Positions 12,384-21,842 of a DNA stretch of 64,000 nt are shown one piece after another. The notes below the pieces were generated by a model, which saw nothing but the letters and a program-made list of their open reading frames with translations, did no database searches and had not been told where the DNA came from. Source of the stretch: Pegea sp. RAD2-039 (lineage: Eukaryota > Chordata > Thaliacea > Salpida > Salpidae); assembly GCA_034620365.1 (NCBI GenBank), contig JAQGEQ010000244.1:248001-312000 (forward strand), in the 5' to 3' direction. How positions within the stretch are numbered: position 1 is the first letter of the stretch; every line of letters starts with the position of its first letter. A program made the position numbers and the translations under genes.

Positions 12384-12812
12384 TACGCTGATGATGTCAC
12401 CTTCGATTGACATCATTATAATTACGGCGTTAAAAATTACTGATTTAAATTATTGATTTATTTCTATATTAACATGTTTGTCGGTACAAAAGTAGAAAGC
12501 TGATTTTTTTGAAATATATTTGATTACAATGAAATTTAAAAGCACTTGTAATCAGCAACATCTGCTAAAGTTGAATAGTAGAAAGTTTGATCCTTTTTTA
12601 TTACATTAAAATGTATGTTAGAAAGTTTGAATTTACTTAATTTTAAAATTGAAAAATATAATTTTTATTATTAATTTTTATTTTGTTTGATACGAAAAGC
12701 TACTTGTTAAGATAGTTTTGTTTTAATATAAACATAATTTTTCGTAATTTCCGCAAAGTTTGAAAGTAAGTCTTAGAATTCAAGTTATCAAATGTCACTT
12801 ACAAAAACACAG

Positions 12813-12908
12813 CCTGAAGCAATGCAAGGATTTCAAAATTATTTATCTTCAGCGACGTCTAACGTCAACTTTTTCTACTATAGAAACGTAAAATTGAAAA
12901 ATCTTTAA
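12813..12908 (+). CDS. candidate last exon, recurrent family, copy 1
   Basis: A 31-codon open frame ends in TAA and contains EAMQGFQNYLSSATSNVNFF. It is preceded by a plausible 47-base intron, GTAAGT at 12766 to ACACAG at 12812, which fits the short introns elsewhere in the window. The same frame is open at 14415 (plus) and 63610-63705 (minus), while older copies near 30345, 31260 and 39260 are broken. The segment has more G+C than its surroundings. No upstream exon could be joined because a conserved TAA lies a few codons before the donor. I do not recognise the product; it could be a duplicated gene fragment rather than a gene. Confidence 0.3.
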   Translation, partial: PEAMQGFQNYLSSATSNVNFFYYRNVKLKNL

Positions 12909-13839
12909 TTAGTTTTGTTGATTTGTATAAAAACTTTTTTTTTCACGAAACAATCAAATTTGCTTAAATTTAATATATTTTATGAAGTGAAGTTTAATTT
13001 TTTCTTAAAACTACTAAATTTAGAAAATAAATAATGAATATTTTTGAAAAGATGAATTTATAGTTATATTTTTGAAGACAGTAAAATAAAAACAAATTTG
13101 TTGTCAAACGAGAATAACAATGAGTGGAAAACAGTTTAAACTGATTTTTTACTTTAATTTTACATTCAAATTTTACTTTCAAATTTGTTTTTTTCTTATA
13201 AAATCAGATGAAAAAAACCTTAAATTGACATTAATAATTATTATATAAATTTTTTTTAGAAAAGATTAATTAATAATATTTAAAATCAACTTTTAAAATA
13301 TATATGATAATAAATATCAAATTAATCGAAAACTTTTCATATTCGAAAGATTTTTAATTTCTTTTCTATCAATCTTACAGAGAAAGTATTTCCTTCTTCT
13401 TAGTAGATAATAAATTTTAGTTATAAACTGTTTAATGATTTTTTTAAAACTATAACTATTAGAAAAACTTTTTATATAAAGTTAATTGTATGAGTATATG
13501 AGGTTAGGGTTACAACTAAAAATTGTATTTTTAGTTGTTTTTTTACTAAAGATAAAAATCATATTTATACATTTAATATTTTACTAAATTTGTTGTAAAT
13601 CTGATAATAAAAATTTCGTTATCTTAATAGCAAAGAAGTTATTAAAATTCATAGTGAAAATCATCAAACAAAGCAAAAAATGCTTTACAAAAAGAAAGCT
13701 GTTAAAACAATTGTCATAATTAAATAACTTAGAAATTTCATTTGATAATGCATTTACTCCGATAAATTCAATAAACTCCGATAAAAGGACTTTTAAATTT
13801 GAAAGTTTGTTCGAATAAATTCTTAATTTTGGATTAATC

Positions 13840-13946
13840 TATCGACATATGGTCGATGTCAAAAATTTTTATTTGATTGCCGTATTCTATGAAACCGAGG
13901 ATTATTTTTCAATATAAAAATGTATTTTTATCTAGTATTTTTCCAG
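13840..13946 (-). promoter_or_regulatory. small cassette, reversed, diverged
   Basis: On the minus strand a block AAAAATACTAGATAA is followed by an A/T box, a unique core holding CCTCGGTTTC, T5 and the dyad. One arm reads CATCGAC and the other GTCGATA. Confidence 0.5.
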
Positions 13947-14414
13947 AAAAAATTTTTTTTTCAAAAATTCATTTCACAAATATGAATTAATTATAATCAT
14001 AAGAATAATTTTGTATGTTGACAATAAAGATAAAAACAAATTGCTTTTACTAATTTTGATTAACCTTTTTAAGATATTTTTAATTTTGATAGAAATTATT
14101 CCTTCATATCTTTAAATAAACTCACATACAATGAAAATTAAAAACGTTCTTAATCGGCAGCATCTGCCAAAGTAAAATAAGAGATAGTTTGAGAGTTTTT
14201 TGTTACATAAAAATGTATGTTAAAAAGTTTTAAGTTACTTTACATTTAAAATAAAAAAAATTATTTCCTATAAAAATTTTAATTTTGTTTGATACGAAAA
14301 GCTACTTGTTAAGTTAGTTTTGTTTCCAATTTAAATATAATTATCATAATTTCAACAAAGTTTAAAAGTATGTCTTAAAATTCAAGTTATCAAATATCAC
14401 TTACAAAAACATAG

Positions 14415-14510
14415 CCTAAAGCAATGCAAGGATTTCAAAATTATTTATCTTCAGCGACGTCTAGCGTCAACTTTTTCTACTATAGAAACATAAAACTCAA
14501 AAATATTTAA
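14415..14510 (+). CDS. candidate last exon, recurrent family, copy 2
   Basis: The frame is the same as at 12813, with MQGFQNYLSSATSSVNFFYY and a TAA at 14508. A possible 47-base intron runs from GTATGT at 14368 to ATAG at 14414. Differences from the first copy are few and conservative (Asn to Ser, Val to Ile, Leu to Ile). Product unknown. Confidence 0.3.
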   Translation, partial: PKAMQGFQNYLSSATSSVNFFYYRNIKLKNI

Positions 14511-14849
14511 TTAAATTTTTACTATTTTTGTCAAAACATTTTTACTTACGCAAAACAATCAATCTTGCTTAAGTTTTATGAAGTAAACTTTAGTATTTTC
14601 TAAAAACTACTTAGGTTAAAAAGTAAACTATAAACCAAAAGACGAATTTATTGCTATTTTAATCATTACAGTAAAAGAAAAGTTAAATAACCAGAAAGAG
14701 AAAATCTCAAATGATTTGTTTCTGTATCATTATAAGACAAGATCTAACGTTTGAAATTTTTCTATAAAAGCTGCAACTTATTCGCAATTTTGTTGTGAAA
14801 AATTTCTACATTAAAAACATTTTTATCGTTTTTATTAAATATAGTGAGT

Positions 14850-15070
14850 ATAAATGTTTAATATGTTCTTAAGTGATTTATATACAGTAAGTTCAGTACT
14901 ATTTTTTCTGTAAAGCGTGTACACGCCTGGTATTTTTTCTAATAGTTTACATAATAAAATGCAGAAGAGTAGTGGTGAGACTCAGTTGTCTTTAACAAGT
15001 CGTTGATTGATATTAAGTTTTAGTGATTCTTCGATCTTTTAATTTGACTCACTAATAAATTTAAATTTGT
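14850..15070. other. conserved G+C-richer island with a 12-base palindrome
   Basis: Less AT-rich text holds the perfect palindrome GCGTGTACACGC at 14915-14926. The island recurs in reverse complement at 63060-63280, where the palindrome itself has decayed while the flanks remain. A donor-like TTAT-GTAAAC can be read on the minus strand. It could be a small RNA gene, but I saw no clear Sm site or known fold. Confidence 0.25.
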
Positions 15071-15451
15071 TTTTCATGGATTGCAGGATAGTTTGAATGG
15101 ATAAAGAATTATAATAAGTAGTTTTAAAGTAGAAATTAAGTTTTGTTTAATTCACTATTTACAGTTTTTTTGTTTATTCAATACTTTGCTAACATCTAAG
15201 TTTATTGATCTTCTCTAAAAAACAAATAGAAAAAATAGTTTTAAGTAGTATTTCTCGTAACTTTTATTAATTCAAATCACTATCCTGTTGATTACAATGA
15301 CAAATAACAATTTCTTCAAAATTTTTAAAATCAACAAACATTTGATGTCAAATTGCAATTCACGGAGTTTAATTTTATTAATTGAAACATTCAAGCTGTT
15401 ATAGCTTTGAATGTTTGTTTGTACTTCTCTGTATAAACCTTCGCATTAATT

Positions 15452-15470
15452 TATCGACAAATGGTCGATA
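15452..15470 (-). promoter_or_regulatory. dyad without conserved block
   Basis: TATCGAC-AAATG-GTCGATA is perfect, but the upstream block and TATA box were lost where the module at 15545 begins. Confidence 0.45.
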
Positions 15471-15544
15471 CCAAAAATAGAGAACTTTCATTGTGTAATT
15501 ATCTAAGACTGATAGATTCTACATTATAATTCTTTTTTAAAAAT

Positions 15545-16060
15545 CTCTTCAAAAAAAGATTTAATATCCACAAGAACTCTCTGTGAAGTGGAACACGATC
15601 TTTGAAAAAGATGAATAAGCCAGAAGTTGAAGAGTTCAATATAACATCTTGTGTCGATCAAAGATGACGTCATCAGCATGTGACGTCATCAGTGATTGAT
15701 CTGGGTGTTTTTTAGTTTGAAAAGAAAATTATTTAGAAAAAGAAGATGAGTATCAAATGCAGATATTGGTAAGATGTTGATCCTAATGATAATGATTTTA
15801 ATGATCAGTCCTTATAAATTTATCCATTAAAAAAATACAATTATTCCTTAAAACAAAAAAAATTTTTTAATAATCTCTTAGAAAACAGATTCAAGAGTAT
15901 TCAATAAGATATCTAATATTAATTAACTAACTTATATTTATCCAAAGCTAGAAATGTGAATGTAAAATATTTTAAAGTAAATTTATTTTTCGGTAAATTA
16001 TTAAAAGAGAAAAACAAAACATAAAAAAAGTTTGGATTGTTTTCAAAAATATTCTTTGTT
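15545..16060. repeat. copy of the module at 9245-9820
   Basis: Text from AAAACAGATTTAAT to the end of the arm parallels 9230-9830, including CGAAGTGGAACACGATCTTT and the GATGACGTCATCAG motif, here doubled. An internal deletion removes part of the arm. No gene. Confidence 0.75.
15665..15688. promoter_or_regulatory. two TGACGTCA palindromes in tandem
   Basis: Perfect CRE-like octamers lie at 15665-15672 and 15681-15688, a start-to-start spacing of 16 bases, each followed by TCAGxxxTG or TCAGTGATTG. The other copies of the module have only one. Confidence 0.35.
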
Positions 16061-16220
16061 TTTATGAAATTTAAATAACTTTATAATTTTAACCTAAGTA
16101 GTTTTTAGAAAATATTAAATTTTACTTCATAAACTATATTAAACTTAAGCAAAAGTGATTGTTTTGGGTAGGTAAAAATGTTTTTATAAAAATTATAAAA
16201 TTTTAATTAAAGAAATTTTA

Positions 16221-16346
16221 TTAGAAAATTGTTTCGTTGATTTTGGTAGCATTGTTGCCTTTTTCAGATTTAAATTTGTTCAATTCAGCAAATATTGATT
16301 TGCTGATGTCTGATAATAGGTTTGAATTAAAATTATATATTTTTGT
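16221..16346 (-). CDS. candidate last exon of the RRM gene, copy 1
   Basis: An open frame of 41 codons on the minus strand ends in TAA and contains NLLSDISKSIFAELNKFKSE. It lies about 530 bases downstream of the RRM exon at 16874-17001 on the same strand. The same pair order is kept in the copy at 26724 and 27403. In all three copies (also 40149-40277) the core NxLSxIxKSIxAELxKFKS stays in one frame with conservative changes, which supports coding ancestry. An exact splice acceptor was not settled. The tail continues with GNNATKINETIF. It probably encodes the C-terminus after the RRM; this is inference. Confidence 0.4.
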   Translation of the reverse strand, partial: TKIYNFNSNLLSDISKSIFAELNKFKSEKGNNATKINETIF

Positions 16347-16496
16347 TCAGTTTTCAAAAAAGTTGTTTACTTGCTCTTTGAAAGTGTTTGATTAAAACCT
16401 TTTTAATCTATTTTAAAATGAAGTAAATGTGGTTTGACATTCTAGATGATTTTAATCAATGAGATTACTCATTAACTTCAAAATAAATATTAGATA

Positions 16497-16608
16497 ATCG
16501 ACAATTTGTCGATTTCAAAATGTTTTTAGAAAAGTAAAATTCTAAGAATTTAAAACTCAGTATTACATCTTCGATTTAACAATTTCTTTTGATCTAGAGT
16601 TTGTCCAG
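16497..16608 (-). promoter_or_regulatory. small cassette, reversed
   Basis: On the minus strand a GTCTGGACAAACTCTAGATC block precedes a unique core and the dyad ATCGAC-AAATT-GTCGAT. No clear TATA box remains and the T run is short. The duplicate at 27029 has the same flanks and a different core. Confidence 0.5.
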
Positions 16609-16873
16609 ACGCAAATCAATTCAGAATTTTAATTTTCAATTAAAAGTTTTCTTTTTATTTTATACTGTTAGAAAGCTGCTTTTTTGACAACAATTCTATA
16701 TTAATTTTACTTTTTAGATTATAAATTTTCAAATAATTCGCATGATTAATATTAATAGAAACACCTCTAAAGTACAACAATTAAAACGATTTTTAATCAA
16801 ATTGTTTCTAACTGTTTATAAAAATGTTATTTAAAGTAACTCATATCAACTTTTTTCAAACAAACACAATTAC

Positions 16874-17001
16874 TTGTTTAACAAAATCAGGCTCAGAAAA
16901 TAACCTTATACAGAAACCTAAAGAACGTTTTTTTCTTGGATTTTGTCTTATAACGCAGTCGTTAAAATGGCTGAATTTCTTGAAAATATCTCTTAGTTTA
17001 T
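16874..17001 (-). CDS. RRM-domain exon (DAZAP1/hnRNP A-B/Musashi type)
   Basis: The minus strand carries an internal exon of 128 bases between an acceptor (TTTACAG, exon start 17001) and a donor (GTAATTG from 16873). It encodes 42 residues including KLRDIFKKFSHFNDCVI and RSLGFCIRLFSEPDFVKQ. This is the middle and second half of an RNA recognition motif: helix 1, strand 2 (DCVI) and the RNP1 strand (SLGFCIRLF, corresponding to RGFGFVTF). The closest family patterns I know are DAZAP1, Musashi and hnRNP A/B. Such proteins bind single-stranded RNA in splicing or translation control. The frame is fully open. A decayed RNP2-like NIFAG can be read near 17260, but no complete first half was found. 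RNP1 lacks one of the usual aromatics (Phe-Cys instead of Phe-Gly-Phe). It may be a live gene or a fragment carried in a duplication. Confidence 0.65.
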
Positions 17002-17039
17002 CTGTAAACGTATTTCAAATAGTCAGCATTATTATTAAC

Positions 17040-17270
17040 ATGATGTGAATAAATTTTATGTAAATTTTGATTTCTATATAAAGTTCTTCACAAAACAATT
17101 AATTTGATTGTTTACAATATTAGAATGTTACACCTTTTATTAGATATAATGAAATAGCTTAAGATATTTTTCTACATGGTATATAATAACATATCATTAT
17201 TGTATTAAATTAGTAGAGACATTTGTTTTTAATTTTATTGGCGACCAGCAAAAATATTCTTATGATTAAA
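17040..17270. other. AT-rich stretch, little seen
   Basis: Non-repetitive in this window, apart from a possible RNP2-like fragment on the minus strand near 17260. Nothing else is supported. Confidence 0.4.
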
Positions 17271-18010
17271 TCAAATTTATGAAATAAATTTTAGTTTTTG
17301 AAAAATATTTTCTCCGGACAAATACTAGATTAAAAGAAGTTTTAATAATAAAGAACGTTAGTCATTCTTCAGTCAATAAGAAATATAAGAAATTTATTTT
17401 TTTTTGATATCGACCATGTGTCGATAAATTAATTCGAAAATTATTACTAAGAAATACAAAGAAACTTTTAAAATGAAAGCTGCTTGAATTTATCAATGAA
17501 AGAAATTAGATGGACTGAATTGCAATTTGACGTCAAATATTTGTCTCATTTCTAGTATTGAAATTTTGTAGAAAATATTATTTGTCGTTGTAATCAACAG
17601 AATAGTGATTTGATTTACAAAAACATACGATGATTACTACCTAAGAATTTGTTTTTTTTGTTTTTTATAGGATTTGATTGAATTTAGTGGGTAGCAAGAT
17701 AGTCAATATATAAATTTAGTAAACTTTAGCAATAGTGAGTGAGAAAATATTTTTTTTTCATTTTATTCTTATAATTTTTGTTTTTCTTTCATTTCAATAT
17801 ATTCAACAATTCATGAAAAATTTTAATCTTAACAGAAGTTAAAAATATTAAAATATTTTAATTTTTTCAGTCACAAGATGTCTCTATAAAAATTTTTTTT
17901 TTCATATTTTAAGAGATTATAATTGTTGTACCTTGTTACATACTAGAAAAATAGTGTTGCTCAGTGACTTTAGGATTCAAGTACAATGTTTTTTAATATT
18001 TTTATCGATT
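17270..18010. repeat. one nearly complete recurring unit
   Basis: Blocks appear in the usual order: ATTATGAATAAAT-like text, the TCCGGAC block, dyad, TTTGACGTCAAATATTTGTC, GTAATCAACAGRATAGTG, GTGGGTAGCAAxATAGTCAA, TTTTTTCAGTCACAAGATGT and GTTGCTCAGTGACTTT. This copy is useful as a reference for the unit. Confidence 0.75.
17314..17426 (+). promoter_or_regulatory. small cassette
   Basis: CCGGACAAATACTAGAT starts at 17314. T9 is at 17397-17405, the dyad TATCGAC-CATGT-GTCGATA at 17408-17426 and TGACGTCA at 17528-17535. The core contains GTCATTCTTCAGTCAATAAG and is unique. Confidence 0.6.
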
Positions 18011-18223
18011 TTATTAAAAAATTGTTATAATTAGAAATATGTACAAGGTATTTCTAATAATTTTATGTGAATAATTCTTGAAAAGTTTTTAATTAAATTG
18101 TATTATTCACTAAGAAGTTGTGAGTAATTTTTATGTAGGATGGAACAGAATAGAAATAAAACTTGTCTCAATGTTTTAAATAAATCAAAGTTGTAATGAA
18201 TTTCTTAAATCAAAAAATTATTT

Positions 18224-18340
18224 TCTTCGGAAAAATATTAGATTTCAAGAAATTGCTAAAAGAAAAAATTAACTTCAACTTCATCTCCATGTTGGAAACG
18301 TTAAGCAACAAATTTTTTTGAAATCGACAATATGTTGATA
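18224..18340 (+). promoter_or_regulatory. small cassette, decayed
   Basis: A CTTCGGAAAAATATTAGATT block, a core with TTCATCTCCATGTTGGAAAC, T7 and a dyad whose right arm has decayed to GTTGATA. Confidence 0.4.
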
Positions 18341-18344
18341 ATCT

Positions 18345-18904
18345 TCATCAAAATATTAATATATGACAATTAAATTTTTTTCATTTATTCTCCTTGATAT
18401 CCCTCGAGTATAATAATCGTAATATTCGTATTCTATATTAATATTAATATATTAATATTCTTACATATTACTTAATCATTCAATGAAATGAAATTTATTT
18501 GCTTATTTGTTTCGATACATTATTTTTCATAAAATTGTTTATTTTTAAGATAATATAATTATTTTTTGGTCTGCCAAGTTTGAGATAGCTTTAAATATTG
18601 AAGTTATTCGAACAACAAACATTTTACTTATGAAATGTTTTCAGACTTAGATGATCGTAATTGTCGCAAATTAAGTTTCATGAGTTAAATTGAACAATTA
18701 TTTGTTAAATTCTTTTTTAAATAATAAATGTTGATAATTTAATTAAGAATTATTTTGATAAATTTAATTTTGTCAATTTAATTTTTCGACAAATTTAATT
18801 TTTTAATTTTGTCAACAAATGCAGTTCAACATGTAGAATGCCAACAACCAGTTTTCAGACTTTTCAAAATTTACATATTTTCTTTAAGGCTTAAATAATT
18901 ATTT
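18345..18904. other. unique AT-rich stretch
   Basis: Low-complexity ATTAATATT runs lie near 18440. Two short minus-strand frames (MKLNLRQLRSSKSENIS near 18640-18690 and a 25-residue frame near 18540-18620) read like protein, but they have no supporting splice structure and match nothing I know. Confidence 0.3.
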
Positions 18905-19615
18905 AAAATCCAAAACCTTGGTAATAACTATTTGAATCATTTCTAGATAAATAAATGATCAAGGAGTTATTTTGATGTTTGTTTAACCTTCATCATATTT
19001 CCTTTTCATTTTCATTAGTAGGAAATACTAAATTATAACGTGAAATTTGTGATTCTAAAGCAAATTTAAAGGCTTTTGTTGTTAAATTACTGTTTTTAAC
19101 TGAAAAATAATTATTTGTATTGTTTTATTTGCTAATGTGAAATTTTGTGAAATGAAAAATATGTCAGAAGAAAATTTATAAAGTTTCAAATAGAAAGTTG
19201 AAAACAGTTTCATTCAAATGATAACAAGTAGTATATCGACGCTATATACTTAAAATAAAAACAAGTCTGTAGAGCAAAATCAGTAAACCGGAACTTTTTC
19301 AGTCTGATATGAAGTTTGATTTGATAAATAAAATATGAGATGAAAATAAAACAGTTGGCTGAACTGAGTTTTCAATTCAATAAAAAATGATTAACCTAAC
19401 TTAACAAAGTAAAATAAAATACACAAAATAATGAAAGCCCTATTAAGACTATAATTTTTGTGATAATTAATTTATTTAATTTAATTTACTGTTAGCAATT
19501 AAGCAAGTTTTAATAAAATTTTTGATAATATTGAGCACCTATTTTTAAGCCACTACTGGTAACTCTTTAACTAATTAATTGAGTCAAATATTGAGTCAAA
19601 GTTTTATTTTTTTAA

Positions 19616-19634
19616 TATCGGCCATTTGTCAATA
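19616..19634 (+). promoter_or_regulatory. decayed dyad
   Basis: TATCGGC and GTCAATA arms; a duplicate of the site at 711. Confidence 0.35.
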
Positions 19635-21733
19635 AATTAATCCAATAATTACAACTAAAAAATAACAGAAAATTTTTTGAATTTAAGTTTTCTAAAAAGT
19701 TTCATTTGATCAAATTACTTGACGTAATTTTCAATTTGACATCAAATTTTTGTCAATATTATAGTTTTGAAATTTTGAAGAAATTGTTATTTGTTGTTGT
19801 AATGAACAGGATATTGATTTGAGTTAGAAAAACTTATGATGATTACTACTTAAAAATATTTTATTTATTTTTCTTGGAGAATATCACAAACATTTCCAAT
19901 TGTTCCAGTAAATATATGATGGAATTTAGTGGGTAGCAAAAAAGTCAATAAATAATTTAATAAAAACTAGAGATATCGAGTTTTTGTGAGAACATTTCAA
20001 ACTTTAATTTTTTTCTTAAACTGATTAAAGAAACAACTCATTTGTACTTTTTTTTTAATTTCATCAAAATCTATATTAGTAAACTGAAAACAGAAACAAA
20101 TGTTTCTTTTGTAAATTCAAATGAAATTAAATTTCATGTACAATTCTACAATTTAATTTTGATTTTCTCATCTATAGAGCATTTCTTTGCAGTAAGCTAT
20201 TGTATGCTAAAACTCATTTTGTAATAATTATCAAAATGTTTGCGTATTTGTTAAATATTTATAGGAGACTCTTGTAAAACAATATATATATTTATAGGAC
20301 AGGGTGGTATTACAGACGTGTCTATTGAGAATTGAAAACTTTTGTTAAATTATTTGAGAGTATTTTTAAAGTTAGGTTAAGTACCTGTTGTTGCATTTAA
20401 TAAACTAACTTTTAACATAAAGTTAAATTTAAATCAGAGTTTATAATTCCGAGTATTGAATATTTATGACATCTATAGACCTGCAAAACTTAGCTGTTTT
20501 ATTTTGTATGCAGTTAAACTTTAATCTAAATTTAAATCAAATAAGATAGAAATAAATAAAGATAATTTTAAAAGTTGTTTAAATCAATAGTAACTCGTTT
20601 GTAGGTTGTTTTATTTAATAGGCTTAACGTCAATTTTTCATTATGCTGAGACCATCATTTACAAGTAAATACAAAATAATTGTAATATAACCTCAAACTT
20701 TGATAGACATAAACAGATTGGAGTATGAAAGAATAATGAGAAAGTCATTATAATAAACTTGAAATTAAAGTGATCATGACATTTCAGAACTATTGTTAGA
20801 TTTCAAAATAAAGTTTTAAGTTATTTAATTACAACATTTGTTGTACTGTTTTATTTTTATAAAGCTCTTGTTGCTTTGATTTATGATTTTCACTTTGAAT
20901 TTAATAATTGCTTCTCTTTTAATATTTTAAGTTTCAAATATTTATAGTCACATTTTACTACAAATTACTAAAAAATGATCAGTGTATAAACATAAATTTT
21001 TTGTTTACTAGAAAAAGTTTAAAAATATGAGTAGTTTTATAAACTTTTTGTTTTATTATTTTCATAGAAACACTGCAATGTTATATTTTTGAAAATAACT
21101 TTTTAAAAAGTGGTGTAATGTTTTTTTTTGCGTTTAATTAAAATATAATCTTTAAAAGTAAATAAAAAGTAATATTAATCAACTATTTTTATAATACTTA
21201 AATGAGTTAAAATAACATTACTTAAATTATACAAAAAAAAAGTTTAAAAAAATTCTATTTTGTCAATTCATTAAGATTCAGTGTAAACCTGTCTTAAACA
21301 AAATATTTGCATTTTGTCTCACTTTTATTAAAATTTATTAAATTAAACATTTACAACATTTTCTAAAATTTAATTGCATTTTACTATTTATTTTTCAGTC
21401 ACAAGATGTCACTATAAAAGTTGTAAGTTTATATTTTATAATTTTATAAACGTTGTTTCCTCTTATCTGTCAGACATATAGTGTTACTCAGTGACTATGA
21501 GCTTACCAAACATTGTTTATTCATACTGATACAATTAGCTTTTCATAAATCGTATTTATAAAAGTCTCAGTTTTAAAAAATCATTAAACAGTTTAAAACT
21601 AAAATGTTTTATACACTAACAAGTACCTAATATGTTTTTATAAGATTGATAGCAAAAGAAATAAATATCGTCTCACAGTTTTACATAAATCAAACTTTTA
21701 AAATAGATAAAAAATTTTAAAATTTATTTTTTT

Positions 21734-21842
21734 CCTGACAAATACTAGATGAGAAGATTTTTTATATAAAGAAATGTTCTATGAACTTCAACATAAATAA
21801 TCACCATTAAATTTATTTTTTGATATCGACTATTTGTCGGTA
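21734..21842 (+). promoter_or_regulatory. small cassette
   Basis: CCTGACAAATACTAGATGA, TTTATATAAAG, a 35-base core, T6, and the dyad TATCGAC-TATTT-GTCGGTA (one arm change). Flanks match 3381-3492 and 49504-49612; the three cores do not align. Confidence 0.6.

Larger units (their letters stand above)
9340..12412. repeat. 3 kb near-palindrome (inverted repeat)
   Basis: The left arm (about 9340-10125) matches the right arm (about 11620-12412) in reverse complement, with an unrelated loop of about 1.5 kb. Both outer ends carry the GTCAATCGAAGGTGACATCA and TGACGTCAT text. Parts of the arm recur at 15650-16060, 25440-26140 and 60590-60760. The loop matches 46020-47000 and 48900-49260 and contains a reversed cassette. 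The open frame at 9631-9822 lies in the arm and looks like an AT-rich shadow. Confidence 0.85.
12413..15540. repeat. interspersed repeat units, mostly reversed
   Basis: Diverged copies of blocks seen elsewhere: 12530-12900 matches 14120-14520 directly and 63610-63990 in reverse; 13370-13500 matches 30660-30780 in reverse; 14400-15480 matches 62620-63720 in reverse. Two copies of the 32-codon candidate exon described below and two dyads lie here. No other gene was seen. Confidence 0.75.

Noticed and set aside
16824-17048. 74-codon plus-strand frame
   Set aside because: It is the shadow of the minus-strand RRM exon, which has splice sites and a recognisable domain.
17250-17275. RNP2-like NIFAGR reading upstream of the RRM exon
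   Set aside because: It stops after two more codons and lies at a repeat edge; it may be a decayed first RRM exon but is too short.
18540-18690. Two short minus-strand frames in the unique stretch
   Set aside because: Frames of 17 and 25 residues are in different phases with no consistent intron; possible but unsupported.
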